This document shows, one piece after another, positions 8,145-16,921 of a stretch of 64,000 bases of DNA; the stretch's first letter is position 1; each line of letters opens with the position of its first letter. The DNA is taken from the NCBI GenBank assembly GCA_963748205.1, contig CAVVIB010000023.1:558001-622000 (forward strand), read 5' to 3'. Made by a program: the position numbers and the translations under genes. This stretch comes from JAIBJN01 sp963748205. Lineage in GTDB: Bacteria > Actinomycetota > Thermoleophilia > Gaiellales > Gaiellaceae. Below the pieces are notes generated by a model, which was not told the origin of the DNA, searched no databases, and worked only from the letters and a program-made list of their open reading frames with translations.

Positions 8145-9274
8145 AGCCCGAGGTGGCGCGCGATCACCATCCGCTGGACCTCGTTGGTTCCCTCGCCGAT
8201 CTCCAGCACCTTCTGGTCGCGGTAGAGGCGCGAGATCGCGTACTCGTCCATGAAGCCGTAGCCGCCGTGGATCTGGAGCGCCCGGTCCGAGACGCGCTTC
8301 GAGAGCTCGCCCGTGTAGAGCTTGGCCATCGCCGCCTCCTGCGCGAAGGGGCGGTCCTGGTCCTTCAGCCACGCCGCCTTGTAGACGAGCCCACGGGCGG
8401 CCTCGATCTCCGTGGCCATGTCCGCGAGGGCGAACTGGATGGCCTGGAAGGCGGCGACCGGCTTCCCGAACTGCTCCCGCTCCTTCGCGTACGAGCGCGC
8501 CAGCTCATAAGCGCCCTGAGCAAGGCCGAGGCCCATGGCGGCCACCGAGATCCGGCCGCCGTCGAGGATCTCGAGGAACTGCTTGAACCCGGCGCCGCGC
8601 GGGCCGAGCAGGTTGCCCTCGGGCACCGAGCAGTCGCGGAACGAGAGCTCGCGGGTGTCGGAGGCGCGCCAGCCCATCTTTCGCATCGGCGCCGAGATCT
8701 CGTACCCGGGCGTCCCGTTCGGAACGATGATGTTGGAGATCTCGTCGTCGCCGGTCCGTGCAGTGATGGTCACGCACGCGCTGATGTCGGTTCCGGCGTT
8801 CGTGATGAAGATCTTCGAGCCGTTGACCACCCAGGAGCCGTCGCGCAGCTCGGCGTGCGTGCGCGTCGCGCCCGCGTCGGAGCCGGCGCCCGGCTCGGTG
8901 AGGCCGAACGCGGCGAGCTTCCGCCCCGAAGCGAGCTCGGGGAGCCACTCCGCCTTCTGCTCGTCCGAGCCGAAAAGCAGGATCGGCATCGTCCCGAGCG
9001 AGGTGTGCGCGGCGACCGTGATCGCCACGGACGAGTCGACGCGCGTCAGCTCCTCGATCGCGATGGCGTACGAGAGCGTGTCCCCGCCCGCGCCGCCGTG
9101 CTCCTCGGGGATCGGGATCCCCATGAGGCCGAGCTCGGCCAGCTCGGAGACGATCTCGTACGGGAAGCGGTGCTCGCGGTCGAGCTCCTCCGCGACCGGC
9201 GCGATTCGCTCCTCGGCGAACTCGCGCACGGTCTTGCGCAGAAGGTCGTGCTCGTCCGAGAGGTCGAAGTCCAT
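8141..9274 (-). CDS. acyl-CoA dehydrogenase (candidate isovaleryl-CoA dehydrogenase)
   Basis: A 377-residue FAD-dependent acyl-CoA dehydrogenase that introduces the alpha-beta double bond in an acyl-CoA. Seen: LTEPGAGSDAGATRT and WVVNGSKIFITNAG (FAD/substrate motifs), LGPRGAGFKQFLEILDGGRI, QFGKPVAAFQAIQFALADM and the C-terminal IHGGYGFMDEYAISRLYRD ... EIGEGTNEVQRMVIAR with the catalytic Glu before Gly-Thr. Length normal. Short- versus branched-chain specificity is not decidable from sequence alone, but the nearby biotin carboxylase pair and enoyl-CoA hydratase make isovaleryl-CoA (leucine breakdown) an attractive guess. The ATG directly abuts the pepA stop. Confidence 0.9.
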   Translation of the reverse strand: MDFDLSDEHDLLRKTVREFAEERIAPVAEELDREHRFPYEIVSELAELGLMGIPIPEEHGGAGGDTLSYAIAIEELTRVDSSVAITVAAHTSLGTMPILLFGSDEQKAEWLPELASGRKLAAFGLTEPGAGSDAGATRTHAELRDGSWVVNGSKIFITNAGTDISACVTITARTGDDEISNIIVPNGTPGYEISAPMRKMGWRASDTRELSFRDCSVPEGNLLGPRGAGFKQFLEILDGGRISVAAMGLGLAQGAYELARSYAKEREQFGKPVAAFQAIQFALADMATEIEAARGLVYKAAWLKDQDRPFAQEAAMAKLYTGELSKRVSDRALQIHGGYGFMDEYAISRLYRDQKVLEIGEGTNEVQRMVIARHLGL

Positions 9275-10771
9275 CTACGAGCTGAGACGGCGGGCCAGCT
9301 CGGCGAGGAGCCTCACGCCGTAGCCGGTGGCGCCGAGCCGTGTGTAGTAGTCGCCACGGCCGCGCTCGAGATAGGACGTGCCCGCGATGTCGAGGTGCGC
9401 CCACGGCCCCTCGCCGGCGAACTCCTGGAGGAAGGCGGCGGCCAGGATGGGGGAGGCCTGCCGGTAGTCGGAGGAGTTCTTGAGGTCGGCGAAGGACGAA
9501 TCGTTGTAGCGCGCGTAACGCTCATGGAGCGGGAGGCGCCAGGCGCGATCCCCGCTCGCCGCCGCGGCGCCCTCGATCTCGGCGACCCACTCGTCGTCGT
9601 TCCCGAAGAGGCCCGCGTACAGGTCGCCCATGGCGACGACCACGCCGCCCGTCAGCGTCGCGAGGTCGAGGACGTGCGTCGCACCGGACTCGCGGGTGTA
9701 CCAGAGCGCGTCGGCCAGGATCAGGCGGCCCTCGGCGTCGGTGTTCGAAATCTCGATCGTCTTCCCGCTCAACGAGGTGATGATGTCGCCGGGCCTGAAG
9801 GCGTGGCCGCCGGGCATGTTCTCGCAGGAAGGGACGACAGTGAGGATGCGCACCGGCAGGCCGAGCTCGGCGATTGCAGCGGTCGCAGTCAGGACGGCGG
9901 CGCCGCCGCCCATGTCCGACTTCATCTCGTCCATGCGGTAGGCGGGCTTCAGCGAGAGGCCGCCCGAGTCGAACGTGATCGCCTTGCCCACGAGGCCGAG
10001 GCGGAAGTCGGGGTCGGTGGGCGAGTCCGGCTCGTACGTCAGCGTGATCAGGCGCGGCGGGTTGTCGCTGCCCTGGCTCACAGCAGAGAACGCGCCCATC
10101 CCGGCCGCGCGGATCTCCTCCGGGCCAAGGGCCTCGAAGCGCAGCGCCGGATTGCCGGCGGCGGTCTCCTCGGCCCACGCCGCGAGGCGCGCGGGCGTGA
10201 GCTCGTTCGCCGGCGCGTTCACGAGGTCGCGGCAGCGGTTTGCCCACGAAGCGGCGATTCCCGCGCGCGCCGCCTCGTCCGATCCCGCGGCCGCGCCGGG
10301 GCCGCAGAGGACGAGGCGCTGCAGATCGGGCTTGTCGTCGCCGTTCGTCTTCCAGCGGCCGTTCTCGTAGGGGCCGAGCAGGGTGCCGTCCACGATCGCC
10401 CGCGCCTGCTCGGCGGGCGGCAGGGTGCCCTGCCCCTCGACGAGCCATGCGATGGACGTGCCTCCGACCTCCCTCGTCCGCCGGGCCGCCGCCGCGGCGG
10501 CCGTGCGGAGCGAGTCGGCGTCGAGCGGTCCCTTGCCCACGCCGGCGGCGCCGACGCGCCGCGCTGCGACCCGTCCGTCCGCGTGCAGCAAGGTGACGCG
10601 GCCGCATTCGCCGCGCAGCTCGCCGTCGTCGGCGAGGCGGGCGAGCCGTCCTTCGAGCAGGCGGTCGATTCCCTCCGCCGCTTCTGTGAGCGTCACGGGG
10701 TCGGGGACCGGGAAGACGAGGACGTCTGCCTCGACCCCACCCGGCGGCGCCTCGACAACGTCGATCTCCAT
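9275..10771 (-). CDS. pepA: leucyl aminopeptidase (M17)
   Basis: A 498-residue cytosolic metallo-aminopeptidase of family M17 that removes N-terminal residues such as Leu from peptides. Seen in the C-terminal catalytic half: VGKAITFDSGGLSLKP, MDEMKSDMGGGAAVL and the NTDAEGRLILADAL signature with the two-metal ligands (Lys, Asp, Asp, Asp, Glu); the variable N-terminal domain occupies about residues 1-170. Length is normal. It is the first gene of the minus-strand run leading into the acyl-CoA dehydrogenase with no intervening base, so peptide turnover and acyl-CoA oxidation may be co-expressed. Confidence 0.95.
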   Translation of the reverse strand: MEIDVVEAPPGGVEADVLVFPVPDPVTLTEAAEGIDRLLEGRLARLADDGELRGECGRVTLLHADGRVAARRVGAAGVGKGPLDADSLRTAAAAAARRTREVGGTSIAWLVEGQGTLPPAEQARAIVDGTLLGPYENGRWKTNGDDKPDLQRLVLCGPGAAAGSDEAARAGIAASWANRCRDLVNAPANELTPARLAAWAEETAAGNPALRFEALGPEEIRAAGMGAFSAVSQGSDNPPRLITLTYEPDSPTDPDFRLGLVGKAITFDSGGLSLKPAYRMDEMKSDMGGGAAVLTATAAIAELGLPVRILTVVPSCENMPGGHAFRPGDIITSLSGKTIEISNTDAEGRLILADALWYTRESGATHVLDLATLTGGVVVAMGDLYAGLFGNDDEWVAEIEGAAAASGDRAWRLPLHERYARYNDSSFADLKNSSDYRQASPILAAAFLQEFAGEGPWAHLDIAGTSYLERGRGDYYTRLGATGYGVRLLAELARRLSS

Positions 10772-10929
10772 GGGCCGCGGGATGGTATCGGAGCCTGGTC
10801 TCGTCGTGCCTCTTTCGAGGGATCAGCCCCTGCCCGGCACGGCCGATATCAGGAGTGCGCCACAGAGCGCAGCTCCACCCTCTCCCCAGCCCGCACCCTC
10901 CCCCGCGGGCAGAAATACCTCTCCCCCTC

Positions 10930-10954
10930 GAAGCCCTCCACTTAGGAGGGCTTC
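10930..10954. terminator. perfect hairpin between pepA and MFS gene
   Basis: GAAGCCCTCC (10930-10939), a 5-base loop, and GGAGGGCTTC (10945-10954) form a perfect 10-bp stem in the divergent gap. No U-run follows on either strand. Because it lies upstream of both genes it may be a regulatory hairpin in the leader of the MFS transcript rather than a terminator. Confidence 0.4.
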
Positions 10955-11017
10955 ATCGTTGTCAGGGAGTCGGCTCCGCAGGCGTTGCCGCAAGGTCGCC
11001 CGGGTAACGTTCGGCGC

Positions 11018-12208
11018 GTGAAGGACGACGTCGACTCCCGCGGTATGGCCGCACTCTCCTCGGGCCATCTGGCCACCGACCTGGCGCAGGGGTCGCTCCC
11101 GGCGCTCCTTCCCTTTCTGGAGACCAAGTTCGACCTTTCGTACACGATGGTCGGCGCGCTCATCCTCGCGGCGACGATCAGCTCGTCCATCATCCAGCCG
11201 GCCTTCGGCCTCTGGTCGGACGCGCGCGGGGCGCTCTGGCTACTCCCCGCCGGGGTCTCTCTCGCGGGCATCGGCATCGCGTTCTCCTCCATCGCGCCCA
11301 GCTACGGGCTCGTGATGGTCGGGGTGCTCGCCTCGGGGCTCGGCGTCGCCGCGTACCACCCGGAAGGGTCGAAGTTCGCCAGCTACGTCAGCGGGAGGAA
11401 GCGTGCGAGCGGCATGTCGCTGTTCTCCGTCGGAGGCAACATCGGGTTTGCACTGGGCCCGCTGATCGCCTCGTTCTTCGTCATTACGCTCGGACTCGGC
11501 CTGGACGGCGGGGTGTTCATCGCGATCCCCGGCCTCCTCGTCGCCGCGATGCTGCTCTTCGCGATCCCGCACTTGGCGTCGTTTGCGCCGGCGCAGGTAG
11601 AGGTGCGCGCGGCCGCGGCGGCGGACCAGTGGGGCGGGACGCTGATGCTCCTCGCCATCGTCGGTCTGCGGAGCCTGGCGCACATGGGGCTCTTCACGTT
11701 CATTCCGCTCTACGAGGTCTCGCGCGGCAACGGCGCCGGCTACGGGACGCGCGTGCTCGCGCTGTTCCTCTTCGCCGGTGCCCTCGGCACGCTGCTCGGC
11801 GGGCCGCTTGCCGACCGGGTCGGCCGCCGCAAGGTGCTCCTCGGCAGCTTCATCGTCTCCCCGCCTCTGATCGCGACCTACGTGCTCATGGGCGGGACGG
11901 TCGGGCTCATCGCGCTCTTCTTCGCCGGAGCGGCGGTGATCGGGACGTTCAGCGTGAGCCTCGTGATGAGCCAGGAGTACCTGCCGGGCCGGGTCGGCGT
12001 CGCTTCCGGGCTCTCGATCGGGCTCGCGATCGGCCTGGGCGGCATCGCCGCACTCTCCCTGGGCGCCATCGCCGATGCGGTCGATCTCGAGACCGCGCTC
12101 CTCTGCACGGCGCTCGGCCCGCTGCTCTGCATCGCCCTCACCCTTCTCCTTCCGGCGCCGCGGTACCGGCGTCCTACGCCGGAGCCTGCGGCGGCGGCCG
12201 CGATCTAG
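11018..12208 (+). CDS. MFS transporter, fosmidomycin-resistance (FSR)-like
   Basis: A 396-residue major facilitator with about 12 hydrophobic segments. Seen: the N-terminal GHLATDLAQGSLPALLPFL and FDLSYTMVGALI segments, typical of the FSR/Fsr subfamily, the mid-loop motif GGPLADRVGRRKVLLGS and YHPEGSKFASYVSG, a hallmark of these exporters. The start is set at GTG 11018, which places the first membrane helix normally; an ATG 33 bases upstream in frame adds an unlikely basic prefix. Drug efflux is the best-known activity of the family; the substrate here is unknown. The next gene starts at the base following its stop. Confidence 0.85.
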   Translation: MKDDVDSRGMAALSSGHLATDLAQGSLPALLPFLETKFDLSYTMVGALILAATISSSIIQPAFGLWSDARGALWLLPAGVSLAGIGIAFSSIAPSYGLVMVGVLASGLGVAAYHPEGSKFASYVSGRKRASGMSLFSVGGNIGFALGPLIASFFVITLGLGLDGGVFIAIPGLLVAAMLLFAIPHLASFAPAQVEVRAAAAADQWGGTLMLLAIVGLRSLAHMGLFTFIPLYEVSRGNGAGYGTRVLALFLFAGALGTLLGGPLADRVGRRKVLLGSFIVSPPLIATYVLMGGTVGLIALFFAGAAVIGTFSVSLVMSQEYLPGRVGVASGLSIGLAIGLGGIAALSLGAIADAVDLETALLCTALGPLLCIALTLLLPAPRYRRPTPEPAAAAAI

Positions 12209-12531
12209 GTGTCCGCGGCGAGCGCCAGAGAGTTCTTCGAGGGCCTTCCCGACCGGGTAGCCCACAGCGCGTCGCGCACACGGGGCCTGCGGGCCACGTA
12301 CCGCTTCGACGTCGAAGGGGCGGGGAGCTGGCGAGTCGAGCCGTCGACGACGGCGCCGTCTCGGTGAGCGAGTCCGACGCCGCCGCCGACTGCGTGATCG
12401 CTGTCCCCGAGGCGCTCTTCCTGCGCATCGTGCGCGGCGAGCAGAGCCCGATGGGCGCCTTCCTCATGGGCAAGATCCGCGTCGAGGGCGACACTGCCCT
12501 CGCGATGCGCCTCAAGGACCTCCTGGGCTAG
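12209..12531 (+). CDS. SCP2 sterol-binding-like protein (one frameshift)
   Basis: A small lipid-carrier-type domain. From GTG 12209 the sequence opens with AREFFEGLPDRVAH and LRATYRFDVEGAGSWRVE, then the frame is lost at about 12343-12346. In the next frame it continues with DDGAVSVSESDAAADCVI, LRIVRGEQSPMGAFLMGKI and RVEGDTALAMRLKDLL, the classic end of the SCP2 fold including the M-G-K-I-x-V-x-G-D turn. Corrected length is about 107 residues, normal for single-domain SCP2 proteins, which bind acyl chains or sterols. It directly follows the exporter. The break corresponds to one missing base. Confidence 0.8.
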
Positions 12532-12537
12532 TCCCGG

Positions 12538-13116
12538 TTAGCGCGTGAGCGCGGCCTCGCGCTGCTCGGCGTGCTTGCCCTCGGCGACCTCCTCGACGAG
12601 CTTCTTGCAGAAGGCCGGCAGGTCGTCCGGCTTGCGGCTCGTGAAGAGCCCGCGGTCGATCACGAGCTCCTCGTCGACCCACGTGCCGCCGGCGTTCCGG
12701 ATGTCCGTCTTCAGGCTCGGCCACGACGTGACCTTGCGGCCCTTGACCAGGCCTGTCTCGACGAGGCTCCAGGGGCCGTGGCAGATCGCGCCCACCGGCT
12801 TGCCCTGCTCGAAGAACCCCTTGACGAAGTCCATCGCGTTGTCGTGCATGCGCAGCTTGTCCGGGTTGATGACGCCGCCCGGCAGCACGAGCCCGTCGTA
12901 GTCGCTCGGGCTGGCCGCGTCGACGGTCTTGTCGACGGGGAACGTGTCGCCCTTGTCGTGGTGGTTGAAGCCCTGGATCTTGCCGCCCTCGAGCGAGACG
13001 AGCTCGGGCTCGCCACCGGCGTCCTCCACGGCCTTCCACGGGTCGGTCAACTCGACCTGCTCGAAGCCGTCCGTTGCCAGGAATGCCACGCGCTTGTTCT
13101 TGAGCTCGGTACCCAT
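12538..13116 (-). CDS. DJ-1/PfpI family protein
   Basis: A 192-residue type 1 glutamine amidotransferase-like protein of the DJ-1/PfpI/YhbO group, implicated in stress protection through protease, deglycase or chaperone activity. Seen: KRVAFLATDGFEQVELTDPW with the conserved Glu of the catalytic site, DYDGLVLPGGVINPD and the nucleophile elbow GAICHGPW with its Cys. Its end is only six bases from the converging SCP2 gene. The ATG start is preceded by a GGAGG-like sequence (GAGGCTC on the coding strand). Residue choice around the catalytic site looks intact. Confidence 0.9.
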   Translation of the reverse strand: MGTELKNKRVAFLATDGFEQVELTDPWKAVEDAGGEPELVSLEGGKIQGFNHHDKGDTFPVDKTVDAASPSDYDGLVLPGGVINPDKLRMHDNAMDFVKGFFEQGKPVGAICHGPWSLVETGLVKGRKVTSWPSLKTDIRNAGGTWVDEELVIDRGLFTSRKPDDLPAFCKKLVEEVAEGKHAEQREAALTR

Positions 13117-13210
13117 CGAGCCTCCTTGGGTCGCTTTTCAGGTCCTCTTGGACCTACCCGGGGCCTCCGCTCGAAAACGTGTGGTGGAAGCGCACTAGAG
13201 TGCTGTGTTC

Positions 13211-14008
13211 ATGCGCCTTCAGCACGTCCTCGTGGGGGAGTTGACGATCGCGTACGCGACGACCGGGAAGGCCCGCCGCTCGTCCTCCTGCATGGCGGCT
13301 GGGGTGACAGCCGCGCGTGGCGCTGGCAGCTCGACGGGCTCTCGAGGCGACTTCGCGGTCGCGGCGTGGGAAGCGCCGGGGTGCGGCCAGAGCGCGGATC
13401 CGCCCGGGAGTGGGGATGCCGGAGTACGCGGACTGCCTCGCGGCCTGGCTCGAGGCGGCGGAGCATCGAGCGGCCGCATGTCCTCGGCCTCTCGTGGGGA
13501 GCTCGCTCGCCCTCGAGCTCTACCGGCGCCACCCGCAGGTTCCGGCCTCGCTCGTCCTCGCGGGCGCGTACGCGGGCTGGGCGGGCTCGCTGCCGCCCGA
13601 GGTCGTCGCGGAGCGGGTGCAGCGGGCATCGAAGCCGAGCTCGAGCGGCCGCCGGCGGAATGGGCGGCCGGCTACCTCCCGGGCATACTTCGCCACCGGC
13701 GCCGCCGGCCGAGCTCGCCGACGAGATCGTCGAGGATCATGTGCGATCTCCATCCCTGCAGGCACGCGGACGATGCTGCGCGCGATGGCCGCGGCCGACC
13801 TGCGCGACGTCCTCCCGCGGATCGAGGTGCCGACGCTTGCTGCTCTGTAGGGCGAGCTCGACGCCCGCTCGCCCCTCGTGTCGCCGAGGAGCTCCACGCA
13901 GGCATTCCCGGCTCGGAGCTCGTCGTCCTGCCGGGCGTCGGACACTTCGCCAACGCCGAGCGGCCGGACGAGTTCAACGCCGCCGTGCGGAGCTTCCTGC
14001 TCAGCTAG
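13211..14008 (+). CDS. alpha/beta hydrolase broken by several frameshifts
   Basis: Pieces of one alpha/beta hydrolase alternate among the three frames. In order: MRLQHVLVGELTIAYATTG, then PPLVLLHGGWGDSRAW with the HGG oxyanion motif, DFAVAAWEAPGCGQSADPP, YADCLAAWLEA, HVLGLSWG (nucleophile elbow with Ser), RRHPQVPASLVLAGAYAGW, RAMAAADLRDVLPRIEVPT and the C-terminal PGVGHFANAERPDEFNAAV with the catalytic His. At least six shifts are needed in 800 bases, with zero net change. No internal decay of conserved residues is seen, so this is either a poorly resolved stretch of consensus or a very recent pseudogene. Corrected length about 265 residues. Confidence 0.65.
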   Translation: MRLQHVLVGELTIAYATTGKARRSSSCMAAGVTAARGAGSSTGSRGDFAVAAWEAPGCGQSADPPGSGDAGVRGLPRGLARGGGASSGRMSSASRGELARPRALPAPPAGSGLARPRGRVRGLGGLAAARGRRGAGAAGIEAELERPPAEWAAGYLPGILRHRRRRPSSPTRSSRIMCDLHPCRHADDAARDGRGRPARRPPADRGADACCSVGRARRPLAPRVAEELHAGIPGSELVVLPGVGHFANAERPDEFNAAVRSFLLS

Positions 14009-14598
14009 GGAGCGAGGCGCTCGAGGCGCCAGGAGTCGCCGTCGCGGGTGTAGCGGAAGCGGTCGTGGAGGCGGTTCGGGCGGTTCTGCCAGAACTCGAG
14101 GCGCGTGGGCGTGAGGAGATAGCCGCCCCACCAGGGCGGCAGGGGCGGGTCGTCCCCGTAGGTGGCCTCCGCCTCGGCGAAGGCCCGGTCGAGCACGTCG
14201 CGGTCGGGGATGACCGTGGTCTGCCGGGACGCCCAGGCGCCCAGCCGGCTGCCGAGCGGGCGCGAGCGGAAGTACGCCTCGGCCTCCTCCCGCGAGAGCA
14301 ACGCGACCGGCCCGGCGACCGTCACCTGCCGCCGAGGCTCCTGCGCCCAGTGGAAGACGAGCGCGGCGTTCGGGTTCTCGGCCAGCTCGCGTCCTTTCCG
14401 GCTCTCCGTGTTCGTGAAGAACCGGAAGCCGTCCTCCGCGGCCGACTTCAGCAGGACGGTGCGTGCCGACGGGCGGCCCTCGGCGTCGGCGGTCGCCAGC
14501 GTCATGGCCTCGGGCATCTCGACGCCGGCGGCGGCCGCCTCCTCCAGCCAGCGGTGGAACTGGGCGATCGGGTCCGGATGGAAGTCGGCGGCGTCCAT
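14005..14598 (-). CDS. pdxH: pyridoxamine 5'-phosphate oxidase
   Basis: A 197-residue FMN-dependent oxidase that makes pyridoxal 5'-phosphate from pyridoxine or pyridoxamine phosphate. Seen: DPIAQFHRWLEEA, EAMTLATADAEGRPSARTVL, FRFFTNTESRKGRELAENPN, RQVTVAGPVALLSREEAEAYF and the C-terminal FWQNRPNRLHDRFRYTR with the conserved R-x-H-D-R PLP/FMN motif. Length is normal. The ATG overlaps the stop of the carboxylase alpha subunit by one TGA base set (ATGA), so it is probably the last gene of that transcript. It supplies the PLP used by hisC, ilvA and trpB encoded nearby, though that is true of any genome. Confidence 0.93.
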   Translation of the reverse strand: MDAADFHPDPIAQFHRWLEEAAAAGVEMPEAMTLATADAEGRPSARTVLLKSAAEDGFRFFTNTESRKGRELAENPNAALVFHWAQEPRRQVTVAGPVALLSREEAEAYFRSRPLGSRLGAWASRQTTVIPDRDVLDRAFAEAEATYGDDPPLPPWWGGYLLTPTRLEFWQNRPNRLHDRFRYTRDGDSWRLERLAP

Positions 14599-16220
14599 CA
14601 CTCCTCCAGCTCGACGAGCACCGCGCCGCCGCTCACGCGGTCGCCCTCCGCGACGTGCACCCGGCGGACGACGCCTTCGTACGGCGAGACGAGCGGCGTC
14701 TCCATCTTCATGGCCTCGAGGACCACGAGCGGCTGCCGGGGCTCCACGCGGTCGCCCTCCGCCGCGAGGACCCGGATGACGACGCCGGGCATGGGCGCCG
14801 TGATGGCGCTCTGCTCGCCGCCGGAGTCCGCGGCGTGCGCCGACTGCTCGACGGTCGGCGGCGGGCGGAGGGCCGCCGGCGCGGCGGAACGGTCCCGGTT
14901 GAGCCGCCAGCCGCCCGACCACGGGCCGGCCGGAGCTGCGGGCTGCGAGAGGGGTGGATGCTCGTCCAGGAACGCGGTCGTCGCGCGCCCCGCGCGCACG
15001 TCCGGATGGTCGACGAGCCAGCGGAGGAACCCGAGGTTCGTGGTCGCCCCCGCCACGCGCGTGGCGCGCAGGGCCCGGGAGAGGTCGTCGAACGCTTCCT
15101 CCCGGGTCTCGCCGTGGGCGATCAGCTTCGCGATGAGCGGGTCGTAGGCGACCGGGATCTCGTCCCCGGCCTCGACGCCTGCGTCCACCCGCACGGTGTC
15201 GGGCAGCTCGAGCCGCTCCAGGCGGCCGGCCTGCGGGAGGAAGCTCAAGGGGTGCTCGGCGTAGAGGCGGACCTCGACGGCGTGTCCTTCGGGCGCACCG
15301 GGCTCGACCGACAGAGCCTCGCCGGACGCGACGCGGAGCTGTTGCTCCACGAGGTCGATCCCGGTCACGAGCTCCGTCACCGGATGCTCGACCTGGAGCC
15401 GGGCGTTGAGCTCGAGGAAGTAGAAGCGGTCGTCGTCCAGCATGAACTCGGCCGTGCCGGCGTTCTCGTAGCCGACGGCGCGCGCGAAGGCGACCGCGGC
15501 CTCGCCCATGGCGGCGCGAAGGTCGTCGTCGAGCGCGGGGGAGGGGCTCTCCTCGAGCACCTTCTGGTGGCGGCGCTGGATCGAGCAGTCGCGCTCCCCG
15601 AGGTGGATCGCGGTGCCGTGGCGGTCGGCGAGCACCTGGATCTCGACGTGCCGCGGGCGCTCGACGTAGCGCTCGCAGAAGACGCGGCCGTCGCGGAAGC
15701 CGGCCTCGGCCTCGCGGCTCGCCGCCTCGAGCGCCTCCTGGAGCTCGTCGGGCGAGCGCACGACGCGCATCCCGCGTCCGCCTCCGCCCGCGGCGGCCTT
15801 GACGATCAGCGGGTAGCCGATCTCCTCGGGCTCCCCGGACTCGACGACGGGCACGCCCGCCTCCCGGGCCAGCCGCTTCGCCTCGAGCTTGTCCCCGGCC
15901 GACCGGATCGCGTCGGGGCCGGGGCCTACGAACGTCAGTCCGGCGGCGTCAACGGCCTCGGCGAAGTCGCCGTTCTCGGCCAGGAAGCCGTAGCCGGGGT
16001 GCACGGCGTCGGCGCCGGCCTGCTTCGCCGCCCGCACGATCTCCTCGGAGTAGAGATAGGAGAGGACGGGGACGGCTTCGTCCGCCTGGCGCGTGTGGAA
16101 CGCACCCTCGTCGTCGGGGGCGTAGACGGCCACCGTCTCGATCCCGAGGCGGCGGCACGTGCGGAAGACGCGTGCGGCGATCTCGCCGCGGTTCGCCACG
16201 AGGAGCTTGCGGATTTCCAT
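14598..16220 (-). CDS. acyl-CoA carboxylase alpha subunit (biotin carboxylase + BCCP)
   Basis: A 540-residue biotin carboxylase fused to a biotin carrier domain, the alpha chain of methylcrotonyl-, propionyl- or acetyl-CoA carboxylases. Seen: LLVANRGEIAARVFRTCR, HPGYGFLAEN, the ATP-grasp loop KAAAGGGGRGMRVV, RHVEIQVLAD, ERDCSIQRRHQKVLEE and NARLQVEHPVTE. The C-terminal EAMKMETP carries the biotinylated Lys at residue 505, 35 residues from the end as usual. The linker is shorter than in most 650-residue alpha chains, so part of the BT region is missing. With the beta subunit at 20.3 kb and the enoyl-CoA hydratase at 17.0 kb, methylcrotonyl-CoA carboxylase (leucine degradation, liuD-like) is the best guess. 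Confidence 0.9.
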   Translation of the reverse strand: MEIRKLLVANRGEIAARVFRTCRRLGIETVAVYAPDDEGAFHTRQADEAVPVLSYLYSEEIVRAAKQAGADAVHPGYGFLAENGDFAEAVDAAGLTFVGPGPDAIRSAGDKLEAKRLAREAGVPVVESGEPEEIGYPLIVKAAAGGGGRGMRVVRSPDELQEALEAASREAEAGFRDGRVFCERYVERPRHVEIQVLADRHGTAIHLGERDCSIQRRHQKVLEESPSPALDDDLRAAMGEAAVAFARAVGYENAGTAEFMLDDDRFYFLELNARLQVEHPVTELVTGIDLVEQQLRVASGEALSVEPGAPEGHAVEVRLYAEHPLSFLPQAGRLERLELPDTVRVDAGVEAGDEIPVAYDPLIAKLIAHGETREEAFDDLSRALRATRVAGATTNLGFLRWLVDHPDVRAGRATTAFLDEHPPLSQPAAPAGPWSGGWRLNRDRSAAPAALRPPPTVEQSAHAADSGGEQSAITAPMPGVVIRVLAAEGDRVEPRQPLVVLEAMKMETPLVSPYEGVVRRVHVAEGDRVSGGAVLVELEE

Positions 16221-16384
16221 GGAGTCATGCGCCTTCGGCGCGCCCGCAGCTTAGTCTGCGGCCCGAGCGGACGTGGCCGAAAGGGGCGTTGTCAAGGGCG
16301 GCAACCCTCGTCTATCCTCGAAGAAAGCGAACTCGAGCGGCGCAGCCCGCGGCCTCGACTCGGTTCTGGACAGGGAGGTCGCTT

Positions 16385-16921
16385 ATGCGCACGTGCCTAC
16401 TGCTGCTCCTCGTGGCGTCGCTTCTGACCGCGCCGACGATCGCGTCCGCGGAGACGATTGCAACGGAGGAGCCCGTCGTCCTGGAGACGGGCGAGACGGT
16501 GCTCCAGGCATCCGAGTTCACGGACGAGGCCGTCGAGGCGGTCGCGGGCGGTGCGATCAGGTGCAGGAAGGTGCACGGGTGGCACGGCCTGAAGCACCCT
16601 CTCTTCGGCTACTTCTACTGGAGGTACATCCTGACGATCCGCTGGTGCTGGCAGGCCGGCGGCTCGCTGATCGTCAGGACGATCAACCCGTGGTCGCCGA
16701 CCTACTGGCGCTCCGTCGAGTGCTGCCTCCAGTTCTCCGGCTGGGACTTCAAGGGCCACACGAGCCTCGACATCGACGGCGGCGCGGGCCGGAGCATGTA
16801 CCGCGTCCGGGCGCAGGGGAAGTTCCAGCAGTGCTACCAGTTCTGTTTCAACACCAAGACGCCGTGGGTGCGCCTGACCGGGTACCCCGGCGGCGCCTGG
16901 GGGTACGCGCATGGGAACTAG
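16385..16921 (+). CDS. secreted Cys-rich hypothetical protein
   Basis: A 178-residue protein with a clear signal peptide (positively charged start, Leu-rich core LLLLLVASLLTAP, cleavage near ASA-ET at about residue 22). The mature part has six Cys, one in RCRK, one in WCWQ, a CC pair and a C-x4-C pair in QQCYQFC, and is unusually rich in Trp and Tyr (HGWHGLKHP, GYFYWRYIL, NPWSPTYWRSVE). This suggests a small disulfide-stabilised extracellular domain. No family recognised. A GGGAGGT ribosome-binding site sits about six bases before the ATG and decides this start against upstream in-frame codons. Confidence 0.7.
   Translation: MRTCLLLLLVASLLTAPTIASAETIATEEPVVLETGETVLQASEFTDEAVEAVAGGAIRCRKVHGWHGLKHPLFGYFYWRYILTIRWCWQAGGSLIVRTINPWSPTYWRSVECCLQFSGWDFKGHTSLDIDGGAGRSMYRVRAQGKFQQCYQFCFNTKTPWVRLTGYPGGAWGYAHGN

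Noticed and set aside
14463..16427. 654-codon plus-strand open frame over the carboxylase alpha gene
   Set aside because: It lies antisense to a fully recognisable carboxylase; composition and lack of motifs mark it as a shadow.
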